A stretch of DNA of 64,000 bases from Treponemataceae bacterium (GCA_024402495.1 JAKSTR010000005.1:1-64000), one strand, 5' to 3'; shown: positions 9,080 through 18,416, numbered from the stretch's first letter. The notes: generated by a model from the letters alone, not told the origin. A program made the numbers and translations.

Positions 9080-11572
9080 ATGAAATTTGGTAATTACGAC
9101 GACGCAAATGGCGAATATGTCATCAATACGCCTAAAACACCTTACCCGTGGATTAACTATTTAGGAAGCGAAAAATTCTTCTCATTGATTTCTAACACAA
9201 CAGGCGGCTATTCTTTTTATACAGACGCACGTTTGCGCCGCCTTACACGCTATCGCTACAACGATATGCCGCTTGATAACAACGGTCACTATTTCTTTAT
9301 TAAAGATGGAAATACAATCTGGAACCCGGGCTGGCAGCCAACCCAGACCGAACTGGATTCTTACGAATGCCGCCACGGTTTCGGCTATTCAAAATATACT
9401 TCTAAGAAAAACAACCTGAAAGCTGAAGCACTTTATTTCGTTCCAAACGGCGAAAATGCTGAAGTTGAAATGATTACACTTAAAAACGAAGGAAAAGAAG
9501 CAAAAGAAGTCAGTCTGGTTTCTTTCGTTGAATGGTGTCTGTACAACGCATCTGACGACTGCCAGAACTTCCAGAGAAACTTTTCTACAGGCGAAGTTGA
9601 AATTGAAGGCAGCGCAATCTACCACAAAACAGAATACCGCGAACGCCGCAATCACTTTTCTTTCTATTCTTGTAACGAAAAAATTGACGGCTTTGATACA
9701 GACCGCGAAACTTTCCTTGGCCTTTACAATTCAATCAGCGCACCAAAAACAGTTGTTGAAGGAAAATCTGGAAACTCTGTTGCAGACGGCTGGTCACCAA
9801 TCGCTTCTCACCGCTTGAATGTAAAACTGGCAGCAGGCGAAGAAAAAACTTATATCTTCGTTTTGGGCTACATTGAAAACGATGACGATAAAAAATTCCT
9901 TTCCGAAGCTGACAAGAAAAAGGCTTTGGACGCAGGTCTTCTCCGCACAAATACTGCTTCCGGCGTAATCAATAAAGAAAAAGCTTATGCTTTGCAGGCA
10001 AAATTCGACAGCAAGGCAAAAGTTGAAAAAGCTTTCGCAGATTTGAAGGCACGCTGGGCAGAAATTCTTTCGCACTTTACACTTAAAACTGGCGATGAAA
10101 AACTTGACCGCATGGCAGTTTGGAACCAGTACCAGTGTGTTGTTACATACAACTTTGCCCGTTCTGCATCTTACTTTGAATCAGGCATTGGCCGCGGTTT
10201 GGGATTCCGTGATACATCACAGGATATGCTTGGTGCTGCTCACCAGCTTCCAAAAGAAAGAATCCGCGAACGCCTTTACGATGTTGCTGCAACACAGTTT
10301 GAAGACGGTTCTGCTTACCACCAGTTCCAGCCTTTGACAAAACGCGGAAACGCAGACATTGGTTCTAACTTCAACGATGACCCGCTTTGGCTGGTTTTGG
10401 GTGTTGGAAACTATATCCGTGAAACTGGCGATGTTGATTTCCTTAAAGTTGACGTTCCTTTTGATAACTCTGAAACAAACAAGGCAACAATGTTTGAACA
10501 CTTGAAACGTTCTTACAACTACATTCCTAACCACATGGGTCCACACAACTTGCCGTTGATTGGTCGTGCAGACTGGAACGACTGTTTGAACTTGAACTGT
10601 TTCTCTACAAACCCTAATGATTCTTTCCAGACTTGTACAAACAAGGAAGGCAAGAATGCTGAATCTGTAATGATTGCACAGATGTTCGTTTTTGTTACAC
10701 CGGACTATGCTGCAATGTGTCGCTTGATGGGCGATGAAGCAGAAGCTAAAAAAGCAGAAGAAGCAGCCAAAAAGATGGAAGAAGCTATCTGTACAGCCGG
10801 TTGGGACGGAGACTGGTATATCCGCGCTTACGACGATGCAGGAAACAAAATCGGTTCAAAAGAATGCGAAGATGGTAAAATCTACATCGAAACACAGGGT
10901 TTTGGTACCATGGCAAAAGTTGGTGCAGACAAAGGCTACCCTCTTAAATCTTTGGACAGCGTAAAGAAATATCTGGATTCAAAATATGGTATCGTAATTC
11001 TTTATCCGGCTTATCAGAATTATCACGTTGAACTTGGTGAAGTTTCTTCATATCCACCAGGATACAAAGAAAACGGCGGTATTTTCTGCCACAACAACCC
11101 GTGGGTTATCATTGGTGAAGTTGTAAACGGCCGCCCGCAGGATGCATGGGAACATTATACCAAAATTGCTCCGGCTTGGGTTGAAGAAAAATGGTCAGAC
11201 ATTCACAGAACAGAACCTTATGTTTACTCTCAGATGGTTGCAGGTAAAGAAGCACGCCGCGAAGGTGAAGCAAAGAACTCTTGGCTTACCGGAACTGCTG
11301 CATGGAACTTTGTTGCATTGAGTCAGTACATTTGTGGTTTGCGTCCGCAGCACGAAGGTCTTGAAATTGAACCTCGCCTGCCAGAACACATTAAAACAGC
11401 GGAAATTACAAGAAAATTCCGCGGCGTAACCTACAAAATCAATGTAGAAAACAAAAACCCGACTGGAAAAGTTGTTTTGTCAGTAACAAGCGGCAACGCT
11501 TCTTGCGACGGAACAATTGTTAAAACCAGCGAAAAATCAGGCATCATTACTGTAAAAGCTGTAATTGGCTAA
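9080..11572 (+). CDS. Cellobiose phosphorylase (GH94)
   Basis: 830 residues, close to the usual length of cellobiose phosphorylases. It splits cellobiose with phosphate into glucose-1-phosphate and glucose in the cytoplasm, saving one ATP. The N-terminal beta-sandwich starts with the family stretch YPWINYLG and RDARLRR-like TDARLRRLTRYRYND; the catalytic (alpha/alpha)6 barrel contains GRADWNDCLNLNCF with the DWND acid at about 498-501; later YPPGYKENGGIFCHNN and EAKNSWLTGTAAWN are family blocks. There is no signal peptide. AGGAGA precedes the ATG. It is a single-gene unit with a strong promoter and a putative operator, so expression is probably induced by a sugar. Specificity for cellobiose is inferred from close similarity to clostridial enzymes. 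Confidence 0.95.
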   Translation: MKFGNYDDANGEYVINTPKTPYPWINYLGSEKFFSLISNTTGGYSFYTDARLRRLTRYRYNDMPLDNNGHYFFIKDGNTIWNPGWQPTQTELDSYECRHGFGYSKYTSKKNNLKAEALYFVPNGENAEVEMITLKNEGKEAKEVSLVSFVEWCLYNASDDCQNFQRNFSTGEVEIEGSAIYHKTEYRERRNHFSFYSCNEKIDGFDTDRETFLGLYNSISAPKTVVEGKSGNSVADGWSPIASHRLNVKLAAGEEKTYIFVLGYIENDDDKKFLSEADKKKALDAGLLRTNTASGVINKEKAYALQAKFDSKAKVEKAFADLKARWAEILSHFTLKTGDEKLDRMAVWNQYQCVVTYNFARSASYFESGIGRGLGFRDTSQDMLGAAHQLPKERIRERLYDVAATQFEDGSAYHQFQPLTKRGNADIGSNFNDDPLWLVLGVGNYIRETGDVDFLKVDVPFDNSETNKATMFEHLKRSYNYIPNHMGPHNLPLIGRADWNDCLNLNCFSTNPNDSFQTCTNKEGKNAESVMIAQMFVFVTPDYAAMCRLMGDEAEAKKAEEAAKKMEEAICTAGWDGDWYIRAYDDAGNKIGSKECEDGKIYIETQGFGTMAKVGADKGYPLKSLDSVKKYLDSKYGIVILYPAYQNYHVELGEVSSYPPGYKENGGIFCHNNPWVIIGEVVNGRPQDAWEHYTKIAPAWVEEKWSDIHRTEPYVYSQMVAGKEARREGEAKNSWLTGTAAWNFVALSQYICGLRPQHEGLEIEPRLPEHIKTAEITRKFRGVTYKINVENKNPTGKVVLSVTSGNASCDGTIVKTSEKSGIITVKAVIG

Positions 11573-11592
11573 ATTCAGTGTTTTCCTTCTTT

Positions 11593-11632
11593 AGAAGCCA
11601 GTGCATTGTCAATGTGCTGGCTTCTTTTTTTT
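11593..11632 (+). terminator. Terminator after cellobiose phosphorylase
   Basis: Arms AGAAGCCAG/CTGGCTTCT with a further inner CATTG/CAATG pairing, then eight T residues. Confidence 0.9.
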
Positions 11633-11692
11633 ATATTCTGAATTGCAAAATCAAATGCAGCGTTTTTGAATTTGACAATTCAAAAAGTGCAT

Positions 11693-11725
11693 AAAAAAAG
11701 CACCCGCAAATATTTGCAAGTGCTT
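11693..11725 (-). terminator. Terminator after rnc
   Basis: On the minus strand GCACTTGCAAATATTTGCGG forms a hairpin closed by GCAC/GTGC and is followed by seven T residues, 37 bases past the rnc stop. Confidence 0.85.
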
Positions 11726-11761
11726 CACTTATTTATTGTCTTTATAATAAAAGAATAAAAT

Positions 11762-12514
11762 CTATTTTGTTCCGGCTGTTTGATTTTGAATGGCCTGCCA
11801 GGCAAGTTTTGCAGCAGCCTGCTCTGCTTCCTTTTTATTTTTTCCTTTTGCAGGGCCGTAAACAACGTCACTCAAAATTACATTAACCCAAAATGTCCGA
11901 TCGTGTTCCGGTCCCGTTTTTTTAACAAGTTCGTAAACAGGGCAGGTTTTATACTGCTTCTGGTAAAATTCCTGCAGCAAAGTCTTAAAATCACGGATGT
12001 GCTTATTATCCAAAACCTTGGCAATTTCAGGCACAATATATTTCAGCACAAAAGCAGAAGCCTGTGTATAGCCGGAATCCAGATAGTAAGCACCGATTAC
12101 AGCTTCCATTGCGTCTGCAAGAATTGCTTTTTTGCTTCTGCCGCCAGACTGTTCTTCGCCTTTGCCCAAAATCAAGCACTTGTCAATTCCCAAACCAAGC
12201 GCAATTTCCGAAAGCACCGGCTCAGAAACAACAACAGCCTTAATTTTAGCCAAATCGCCTTCTGGTTTATCAGCCATAGACTGATACAGATGAGAAGCCG
12301 TAGCCATACCCAAGACCGCATCGCCCAAAAATTCCAGACGCTCGTTATTTGGATGCTTGTTATGATTTTCATTTGTGCTGGAACGATGCCAAAAAGCACA
12401 GTCCAGCAGATTAATATCCTTGAATTTTAATCCGGCTTTGTGTTCAAAGTCGTAAAGCATACGTTTGCGCTCTATTGTCAAAGCGTATTTGCTTGCATTA
12501 ACAGGAAAAAGCAT
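11762..12514 (-). CDS. rnc: Ribonuclease III
   Basis: 250 residues from ATG 12514, preceded by AAAGGTG; an upstream in-frame ATG would add nine residues. The RNase III signature NERLEFLGDAVLG is at residues 57-69, the second acidic cluster DAMEAVIGAYYLD follows near 130, and a double-stranded RNA-binding domain fills the C-terminus (ending KKEAEQAAAKLAW). The enzyme cuts double-stranded RNA as a dimer, including rRNA precursors. It lies downstream of rpmF and acpP, a common bacterial order, although a terminator-like hairpin separates it from acpP. Confidence 0.97.
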   Translation of the reverse strand: MLFPVNASKYALTIERKRMLYDFEHKAGLKFKDINLLDCAFWHRSSTNENHNKHPNNERLEFLGDAVLGMATASHLYQSMADKPEGDLAKIKAVVVSEPVLSEIALGLGIDKCLILGKGEEQSGGRSKKAILADAMEAVIGAYYLDSGYTQASAFVLKYIVPEIAKVLDNKHIRDFKTLLQEFYQKQYKTCPVYELVKKTGPEHDRTFWVNVILSDVVYGPAKGKNKKEAEQAAAKLAWQAIQNQTAGTK

Positions 12515-12588
12515 ATTTTCACCTTTTTGAGGTGCTTTCAAAACTCGGAACTAAAAAATTCAGACTTTTGTAAACACTTCCATAAAAA

Positions 12589-12616
12589 AATAAGGAGCAG
12601 ATTAACTGCCCCTTTT
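12589..12616 (-). terminator. Terminator-like hairpin between acpP and rnc
   Basis: On the minus strand GGGGCAG and CTGCTCC pair with one mismatch, followed by TTATTTTTTT. It may end most acpP transcripts and let some through to rnc. Confidence 0.7.
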
Positions 12617-12636
12617 TACTAGTAACAGAACAATAA

Positions 12637-12873
12637 CTATGCCTGATTTGCTTTGATGAAATCGTATGCATCGCGAACTGTTTCAAATTCGTTTGCTTTT
12701 TCATCTGGAATTGTTACTTTAAGTTCTTCTTCGATTGCATAAACAAGCTCGTATGTATCAAGGCTGTCTGCGCCCAAATCCTGACGGAAAGAAGAATCAA
12801 GAGTGATTTTATCTTCTTCAACATCAAGCTTTTCTGCAATAAGTTTTTTCATCTGTTCAAACAATTCATCCAT
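12637..12873 (-). CDS. acpP: Acyl carrier protein
   Basis: A 78-residue acidic protein with the phosphopantetheine attachment site GADSLDTYELV; Ser37 carries the prosthetic group. It shuttles acyl chains in fatty-acid and phospholipid synthesis in the cytoplasm. The acidic helix II after the DSL motif is typical. It follows rpmF by 14 bases and is expected to share its promoters. Confidence 0.98.
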   Translation of the reverse strand: MDELFEQMKKLIAEKLDVEEDKITLDSSFRQDLGADSLDTYELVYAIEEELKVTIPDEKANEFETVRDAYDFIKANQA

Positions 12874-12887
12874 GGGAAATACTCCTA

Positions 12888-13076
12888 TTAGCCGTTATTT
12901 TCAGGTGCGATTACCTGTCTTCCGCGGTAGAAACCACATTTTGGACATACATGATGCTGCATAACCAAGTTTCCGCAGTTTCCGCACTCAACAAGATTCG
13001 GAGCAGCCAAACGCATATTGATTGTCTGTCTTCTTTTTGTGCGAGCTTTTGACGTTTTCGCTCTAGGTACTGCCAT
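12888..13076 (-). CDS. rpmF: Ribosomal protein L32
   Basis: 62 residues, starting MAVPRAKTSKARTKRRQT, typical of bL32. It is the zinc-binding form: C31, C34, C44 and C47 form the ribbon. Part of the large ribosomal subunit. It heads the rpmF-acpP(-rnc) unit and has a GAAGAGG ribosome site. Confidence 0.97.
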   Translation of the reverse strand: MAVPRAKTSKARTKRRQTINMRLAAPNLVECGNCGNLVMQHHVCPKCGFYRGRQVIAPENNG

Positions 13077-13117
13077 ATATAAACCTCTTCTTTATAATTT
13101 GATATATAAGTCAAGAT

Positions 13118-13177
13118 AAAATACTACAAATACCTCAACCTGTCAATCTAGTGTAGCATAATATTAGAAATTGTCAA
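13118..13177 (-). promoter_or_regulatory. Tandem promoters of rpmF-acpP
   Basis: P1: TTGACA (13177-13172), 16 bases, TACACT (13155-13150). P2: TTGACA (13146-13141), 17 bases, TATTTT (13123-13118). Both point to rpmF; P2 gives a leader of about 35 bases. Two consensus -35 boxes suit a highly expressed ribosomal operon. Confidence 0.65.
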
Positions 13178-13214
13178 TAATAAAAATTACAAAAATCGTA
13201 ATTTTGTCATTTTG

Positions 13215-13697
13215 TTATGAATTACTGAATTTTTCCTTCAGTGCTTTTTCTACTACCGGCGGAACCATTGTAGAAACATCGCCGCCAAACGACGCTAATT
13301 CTTTTATGGCACTTGATTTAAGAACAAAATATTTAGGGTCGGTCGGAATGAAAATCGTTTCTACAGACGGGCACAAACCGCGGTTCATCATGGAAAGGTC
13401 AAATTCGTAGGAAAAATCGTTGATATTGCGCACGCCGCGAATTAAAACCGCCGCATTGTTTTCTTTTGCATAATTTACAATTAAGCTGCTGTAAGAATGA
13501 ACCGAAACATTTTTCCACGGTTTTACCATTTCTTCCAGCATCTTTACCCTTTCTGCGGTAGAAAAAAGATAATTTTTTGCTTTATTTTCTGCTACAACCA
13601 CGTGAATTTCATCAAAAAGCGATTTTGAACGTTCAATTACATTCAGATGTCCAAATGTCGGCGGGTCAAAAGATCCCGGAAAAACTGCGATAACCAT
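13215..13697 (-). CDS. coaD: Phosphopantetheine adenylyltransferase
   Basis: 160 residues from ATG 13697. It joins ATP to 4'-phosphopantetheine, the penultimate step of coenzyme A synthesis. The nucleotidyltransferase motif [10 protein letters not shown] is at residues 8-17 and [13 protein letters not shown] is the conserved C-terminal block. The longer frame upstream adds 35 unlikely residues. No Shine-Dalgarno sequence is present; a promoter -10 box lies 6 bases before the ATG, suggesting a leaderless message. Confidence 0.95.
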   Translation of the reverse strand: MVIAVFPGSFDPPTFGHLNVIERSKSLFDEIHVVVAENKAKNYLFSTAERVKMLEEMVKPWKNVSVHSYSSLIVNYAKENNAAVLIRGVRNINDFSYEFDLSMMNRGLCPSVETIFIPTDPKYFVLKSSAIKELASFGGDVSTMVPPVVEKALKEKFSNS

Positions 13698-13703
13698 GAA
13701 GTT

Positions 13704-13732
13704 ACAATAGTATTTGTAAGCCTTTGGGTCAA
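13704..13732 (-). promoter_or_regulatory. coaD promoter, leaderless configuration
   Basis: TTGACC (13732-13727), 17-base spacer and TATTGT (13709-13704). Only six bases separate the -10 box from the coaD ATG, so the mRNA would start at or next to the start codon. Confidence 0.55.
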
Positions 13733-13952
13733 TGGAAAATATTTTCCGGCTTTTATTTTTTTCAATTGAATGCAAAAAAAACGACATACCCAAAAACGGC
13801 ACGTTTGTTTAATTTTTTCAATTTTTATACAAATTAGAGATTTTAGATAAAATAGAAAAATTTTAGCCCGATTTTACCCAGACAGAAGCAAAATCCTTTG
13901 ACTAAAGCCAAGCTATGGTTTATCATTAAACGCAATGGCAAAGGAAATCTCT

Positions 13953-14693
13953 ATGGGAAAGAAATTATTTTTTTTATTTTGTGTTGCTTTATGTCTCGTT
14001 TTTGTTTCTTGCGAAAGCACAGAAGATGGTCCTGTTGAAACCGTTGCAGCACCTGTAGTTGAACCAGTAAAACCTGTCGTTGAAGCGCCTAAAGTTGAAC
14101 CAAAAAAGGAAGAACCGAAGCCAGCTGTTGCAGAACCGGTAAAAGCCGAACCAGCAAAACCGGCACCTGTCAAGGAACCTGAAAAAACAATTATCGTTCC
14201 TAAAGAAGAACCGATTGTTGAACCGGTAAAAATTGTAGAAGACTATAAATCTGTTAAGCATTTAACAGAAGAAGAAAAAGAATATCAGCGTTCAGTAAAA
14301 GATCTGGCAGAATCAATTTCTATTGATGAATTTGAAGCTGACAAAAAAGAAGTTCTGGCAATTATCGATGATTTGACGCGCATCATGAAAGACCGCGATT
14401 ACAATTCATGGGTAAAATATCTTTCGCCTGCTTCAAAAAAATACTGGTCAAATCCGCAAAATCTGGCAACAGTTTCTAACCGCCTGCCGGTAAAAGGCTT
14501 AAAAATTTCTTCGTTAAAAGATTATTTTACCTATGTTTTTGTACCTGCCCGCGCAAACAGCAAGGTTGAAGAAATCCGCTATGTTTCAAGTACAGTTGTA
14601 AAAGCTGTTGAACCGCACGCCGAAGAAGACTTAATTTACTATATGTTTGAAAAAACCGGCGGTAAATGGTATTTAAAGCTTGATACTCTGTAA
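13953..14693 (+). CDS. Proline-rich lipoprotein
   Basis: 246 residues from ATG 13953, behind AAAGGAAA. Residues 1-20 are a signal peptide ending in a lipobox-like FVSC, so the mature protein should be lipid-anchored. Residues about 27-95 are rich in Pro, Glu, Lys and Val (repeats such as EPVKAEPAKPAP), a probable extended spacer across the periplasm. The C-terminal 140 residues form a globular domain (RDYNSWVKYLSP; ARANSKVEEIRYVSST) of unknown function. Spirochaetes often carry such anchored proteins; the nature of the partner is unknown. Confidence 0.8.
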   Translation: MGKKLFFLFCVALCLVFVSCESTEDGPVETVAAPVVEPVKPVVEAPKVEPKKEEPKPAVAEPVKAEPAKPAPVKEPEKTIIVPKEEPIVEPVKIVEDYKSVKHLTEEEKEYQRSVKDLAESISIDEFEADKKEVLAIIDDLTRIMKDRDYNSWVKYLSPASKKYWSNPQNLATVSNRLPVKGLKISSLKDYFTYVFVPARANSKVEEIRYVSSTVVKAVEPHAEEDLIYYMFEKTGGKWYLKLDTL

Positions 14694-14824
14694 TCTTTTT
14701 GGCATTAAGTGTTTTGTATAAAGTAATTATTGTAGCTTTGCTACATAGTTATAAAGCTTACTTGGTAATTTTCTGAAGAGTAAGTAAATCTTATACGTTC
14801 AAAAACTTTTTATTAGGAGTAAGT

Positions 14825-15508
14825 ATGAACTTAAGAAAAATCAGTTTAGTTGCAGCAGTTGCTATGTTTGCTGTTGCTCTTCTTCCTGCCCAGCAGAGAT
14901 CGGAAGTTACTGTAGAACAGCAATATCTTTCTACAATCGAAGATGTAATTATCAAAGAAATGACTTTGTCTGACGTTCGTGACAACAAAGAAGTTGCTTT
15001 GCAGTACATTGAAGATGCACTTAACGCCGGAAGAATCAGCCCTGAAATTCAGGAAGCATTGAATTCTTTGGCTGGCGAAGGAATTGCTAACCCTAACCGC
15101 GAAAACGGTCGTTTGATTAACAATTATCCAGATATCCGTGCAAAAGCTGCTGACCTTTTGGCACAGATTCCTACCGAAGAATCAAAAGCAACATTGGTAA
15201 AAATCGTTCTTGGCGATAACGAACCAATGGTAATTACTTCTGCAATCCGTTCTTTGGGCGTTATCGGTCTTAACAGCGAAGATGACGTTGTTTCTACAAT
15301 TGCATGGACAGAAAAACGTTTTGCAGCATTGAACCCGACAAGCAGCATGGCTTACGAAGTTCTTAATGCTTACGAAAAACTTTTGCCATATACAAAAGAC
15401 AGAAACGCAATGATTCAGTCTGTTTCACGCATTGCCGCAAACTACCAGTATGTAACACCTGTTAGACAGCGTGCATTGAAATTGCTGAAAGACATTTCTG
15501 CAAACTAA
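14825..15508 (+). CDS. Secreted HEAT-repeat protein
   Basis: 227 residues with a signal peptide (residues 1-22, ending LLPAQ). The mature part is helical; it has paired helices of HEAT type, for example IRAKAADLLAQIP and VITSAIRSLGVIG, the latter being a typical HEAT repeat core. Such periplasmic scaffolds are common in treponemes; the binding partner is unknown. TAGGAG precedes the ATG. It follows the lipoprotein gene by 131 bases and is closed by a strong terminator. Confidence 0.8.
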   Translation: MNLRKISLVAAVAMFAVALLPAQQRSEVTVEQQYLSTIEDVIIKEMTLSDVRDNKEVALQYIEDALNAGRISPEIQEALNSLAGEGIANPNRENGRLINNYPDIRAKAADLLAQIPTEESKATLVKIVLGDNEPMVITSAIRSLGVIGLNSEDDVVSTIAWTEKRFAALNPTSSMAYEVLNAYEKLLPYTKDRNAMIQSVSRIAANYQYVTPVRQRALKLLKDISAN

Positions 15509-15528
15509 GATTTTTTGCTTATAAAAAG

Positions 15529-15558
15529 GGCTTGTTCTTTTGAACAAGCCTATTTTTT
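15529..15558 (+). terminator. Terminator after HEAT protein
   Basis: Perfect stem GGCTTGTTC/GAACAAGCC with a 4-base loop and a T run. Confidence 0.92.
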
Positions 15559-15593
15559 TGCACAAATTGAATTTGTAAAGTTTTTCAGTTAAA

Positions 15594-15622
15594 ATAAAAA
15601 AGCTGTCTGCAAAGCAAACAGC
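15594..15622 (-). terminator. Terminator after tRNA-Arg
   Basis: On the minus strand GGCTGTTTGC and GCAGACAGC pair around a 3-base loop, followed by six T residues, just beyond the tRNA 3' end. Confidence 0.88.
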
Positions 15623-15626
15623 CAAA

Positions 15627-15700
15627 CGAGAGATACCGGATTCGAACCAGCCGCCTCTTCCTCCGGAGGGAAGCGCTCTATCCAAATGAGCTAATCTCTC
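15627..15700 (-). tRNA. tRNA-Arg (CCG)
   Basis: Acceptor arms GAGAGAT/ATCTCTC pair fully. The anticodon stem CTTCC/GGAAG encloses CTCCGGA, giving anticodon CCG. The T loop TTCGAAT is standard; the T stem has wobble pairs. The discriminator is G and CCA is not encoded. Confidence 0.93.
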
Positions 15701-15767
15701 ACTACCCTTGATAATAGCTAAAAAAATCAGTTATGACAAGCATACCAAATAAAAACAGAGAAAAAAA

Positions 15768-16400
15768 ATGAATTCAAAAATTATACTTGCATCAAATTCC
15801 ATTTACCGAAAATCGGTTTTAAGCGATTTACAGATTCCTTTTTGTGTTCTGCCTTCTAACGCAGACGAAAATACTGACGGAATAGAAACTCTGGAAGACG
15901 TTCCGCTGATTCTGGCAGAACGAAAAGCAAGAGCCGTTGCAAAATCATTAAGAGAATTTTCCAATAATTCAATTAAAAACGAACAAATTGCCGAAGCCCA
16001 AAACTGCGATTTAATTCTAGCCGCAGACACGGTTTTGCTGTTTGAAAATAAAATAATCGGCAAACAGGCAACAATTGAACAGGCTAAAAAATGCCTGCAG
16101 CAGCTTAACGGAAAAAGTCACAAGGTAATCAGCGCACTAGCCCTTTTAAACCGAAAGAACAGCAAATTGACATACAGAAAAAACACAACAATCGTAACTT
16201 TCAAATCCTTAAAAGATAAAGAAATAGACAGCTACTTAAAAACCGGCGAATGGCAAGGTGCGGCTGGCGCGTACCGCATTCAGCAGAAAGGTGCATTTTT
16301 TGTTGAAAAAATAGAAGGTTCTTTTACATCTGTTGCGGGCTTGCCTATATCTGAGCTTTATGATATGCTTTCAGCGCAAGGTTATCCTGTCTGGAATTAA
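15768..16400 (+). CDS. maf: Maf-like nucleotide pyrophosphatase
   Basis: 210 residues. The family start ASxSxxRK is present as ASNSIYRKSVL, and ILAADTVLLF is the catalytic Asp segment; KPATIEQA-like and SHKVISALAL blocks and a C-terminal SFTSVAGLPI follow. Maf proteins hydrolyse nucleoside triphosphates, some of them modified, to monophosphates and have been linked to division arrest. The exact substrate (dTTP/UTP type or m7GTP type) cannot be told here. It is read rightward just ahead of rpsB. Confidence 0.9.
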   Translation: MNSKIILASNSIYRKSVLSDLQIPFCVLPSNADENTDGIETLEDVPLILAERKARAVAKSLREFSNNSIKNEQIAEAQNCDLILAADTVLLFENKIIGKQATIEQAKKCLQQLNGKSHKVISALALLNRKNSKLTYRKNTTIVTFKSLKDKEIDSYLKTGEWQGAAGAYRIQQKGAFFVEKIEGSFTSVAGLPISELYDMLSAQGYPVWN

Positions 16401-16502
16401 TCTTGTAATTTGCTTTTTGCAAATTATTTTCTGGTTTGCGTTACGCATACCAAGATACAGAGTATGGTGAGGGTTTTATAACCCCCGATGAAGGAGCATC
16501 TC

Positions 16503-17363
16503 GTGGCAGTAGTAACCATGAAGAGTTTGCTTGAATCTGGTGTACACTTTGGTCACCAGGTAAAGCGCTGGGATCCGCGCATGAAGAAATTTATCTTCGC
16601 AGAACGCAATGGTATCCACATTATCGATCTTCAGAAAACGATCGTAGCAATTAAAGACGCCTATGAAGCTGTTCGCAAAACAACAGCAGCAGGCAAAACA
16701 GTTCTTTTTGTAGGAACAAAAAAACAGGCACAGCAGGCAATTGCAAAAGATGCAGAACGCTGTGGCATGTACTATGTAAACAACCGCTGGCTTGGTGGTA
16801 TGCTTACAAACTTCTCAACAATCAAAAAATCACTTCTCCGCCTTAAGAAGCTTGAAAAAATGGAAGTTGACGGAACTTTCGACAGCTTGACCAAAAAAGA
16901 AAAAGCTTCAATTCTTAAAGAAAAAGCAAAATTGGAAAAGAACCTTGGCGGTATCAAAGATATGAAGGAACTCCCTGGAATTATCTTCATCATTGATACA
17001 CACAAAGAAGCTATTGCAGTTGCAGAAGCTCGCCGCATGGGAATTCCTGTAGTTGCAGTTGTTGATACAAACTGTAACCCTGAAGGTATTGACTACCCAA
17101 TCCCAGGTAACGACGATGCAATCCGTGCAATCACATTGTTCACTTCTATTATTGCAAACGCTGTAATCGAAGCAGACAACGAAAACGGTCTTAAAATCAT
17201 CGAAGGCATTCAGGATGAAGACGAAGATTTGTCTGACGCATCATCAAAAGCTGAAGATGAAGAAATTGTTGATTATTCAAACTATCAGCCAACAGAAACT
17301 AAAGAAGAAGATTTAGACGATTCTGATGATTCTTTAGTTGACGAAGACAAACTTTACAAATAA
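16503..17363 (+). CDS. rpsB: Ribosomal protein S2
   Basis: 286 residues starting at GTG 16503, six bases after AAGGAG; an ATG at 16488 in frame would place the ribosome site inside the gene. The uS2 signatures [20 protein letters not shown] and [11 protein letters not shown] are complete. The protein is part of the small subunit. The C-terminus carries an extended acidic tail (from about residue 240, rich in Asp/Glu/Ser), longer than in E. coli. It begins the rpsB-tsf-frr-uppS-cdsA-dxr-rseP run. Confidence 0.97.
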   Translation: MAVVTMKSLLESGVHFGHQVKRWDPRMKKFIFAERNGIHIIDLQKTIVAIKDAYEAVRKTTAAGKTVLFVGTKKQAQQAIAKDAERCGMYYVNNRWLGGMLTNFSTIKKSLLRLKKLEKMEVDGTFDSLTKKEKASILKEKAKLEKNLGGIKDMKELPGIIFIIDTHKEAIAVAEARRMGIPVVAVVDTNCNPEGIDYPIPGNDDAIRAITLFTSIIANAVIEADNENGLKIIEGIQDEDEDLSDASSKAEDEEIVDYSNYQPTETKEEDLDDSDDSLVDEDKLYK

Positions 17364-17370
17364 TTAAATT

Positions 17371-17428
17371 GCACCCAAAAGCGGGTTATTTTTCAATAAA
17401 ATGCCCGCCCTTTTTATAAACGGGTGCA
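17371..17428 (+). terminator. Hairpin between rpsB and tsf
   Basis: An inner GCGGG/CCCGC stem followed by CCTTTTT can act as a terminator; outer arms GCACCC (17371-17376) and GGGTGC (17423-17428) can enclose it. It probably attenuates read-through from rpsB to tsf. Confidence 0.55.
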
Positions 17429-17467
17429 GTTGCAAATTACCATTAAAATCACTTTTTGGAGATACTC

Positions 17468-18319
17468 ATGGAAATTAAAGCCGCCGACGTAAAAGCATTG
17501 CGTGACAAAACCGGTGCTGGCATGATGGAGTGTAAAAAAGCACTTACAGAATGCAATGGTGACGAAGAAGCAGCAATCAAACTTTTGAAAGAAAAAGGTC
17601 TTGCTGCACTTGAAAAACGCGCTGAAAGAGCAACAAAAGAAGGCCGCATCTTCATTAAACTTGAAGGTTCAAAACTTGTTATTGCAGAATTGACCTGTGA
17701 AACAGACTTCGTTGCAAACAACGCAGATTTCATTGCTTGCGGTGAAAAAATCGTTGCAGAAGCAATGGCTAAAAACATTACAAGCGTTACAGACGAACTT
17801 GCTGAATTGCTTAAAGATTTTGCTGCAAAAACACGCGAAAACATGTCTTTGCGCCGCCTCGAACTGGTAGAAATTCCTTCAGACTGCGTAATGGGCAAAT
17901 ATGTTCACAGCGACAACAAAACTGGTGTAGTTGTTCTTTTGAAAGCTGACCCAGCTGATGCTGCTGCAAAAGAAGAAATTAAAACACTCGCATACGACTG
18001 CTGTTTGCACATTGCTGCATTCACACCTGCTTACATCCAGCAGAGCGATGTTCCACAGTCTTACATCGATGAACAGAAAGGCATTTTCAAAGTTCAGATG
18101 GACAACGATGCCAAAGTTGCCGCAAAACCAGAAAACGTTAAAGCCGGCATCCTTCAGGGTAAAGTAAACAAACATCTGGCAGAAATCTGTTTCATGGATC
18201 AGGTATTTGTTAAAGCTGAAAACGGCGAAACTGTTGCCAAAAAGATTGAAGCTGTTGCAAAAGCAAACGGCTGCAAACTTTCTGTAGCAAAAGTTGTAAG
18301 CTACGTTCTTGGTGCTTAA
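17468..18319 (+). CDS. tsf: Elongation factor Ts
   Basis: 283 residues from ATG 17468, behind TTGGAG. It exchanges GDP for GTP on EF-Tu. The N-terminal UBA-like signature VKALRDKTGAGMMECKKAL and the second signature ELTCETDFVANN are intact, and the dimerisation/core repeats follow. It is separated from rpsB by a hairpin and ended by a strong terminator. Confidence 0.97.
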   Translation: MEIKAADVKALRDKTGAGMMECKKALTECNGDEEAAIKLLKEKGLAALEKRAERATKEGRIFIKLEGSKLVIAELTCETDFVANNADFIACGEKIVAEAMAKNITSVTDELAELLKDFAAKTRENMSLRRLELVEIPSDCVMGKYVHSDNKTGVVVLLKADPADAAAKEEIKTLAYDCCLHIAAFTPAYIQQSDVPQSYIDEQKGIFKVQMDNDAKVAAKPENVKAGILQGKVNKHLAEICFMDQVFVKAENGETVAKKIEAVAKANGCKLSVAKVVSYVLGA

Positions 18320-18359
18320 TTTTTGCTTTTAGCCCTTTCGGGCTGATTAAGCTTAGTAA

Positions 18360-18407
18360 AGTAAAAGCTACATTTTGCAAAATAAATTTGTAGCTTTTAC
18401 TTTTTTG
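18360..18407 (+). terminator. Terminator after tsf
   Basis: Arms AGTAAAAGCTACA and TGTAGCTTTTACT pair fully around a 16-base loop, then TTTTT. A smaller GC hairpin (AGCCCTTTCGGGCT, 18330-18343) lies just before. Confidence 0.85.
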
Positions 18408-18416
18408 CTTTATAAT
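18388..18416 (+). promoter_or_regulatory. Candidate promoter of frr operon
   Basis: TTGTAG (18388-18393), 17-base spacer and a consensus TATAAT (18411-18416). The -35 box lies within the right arm of the tsf terminator. The leader would be about 70 bases. Confidence 0.6.

Noticed and set aside
11780-12430. 216-codon plus-strand frame opposite rnc
   Set aside because: Antisense of the conserved RNase III gene, with no ribosome site and no protein-like pattern.
16401-16502. S2-binding autoregulatory leader of rpsB
   Set aside because: There are small pairings in the leader, but I could not match them to a known S2-binding structure.
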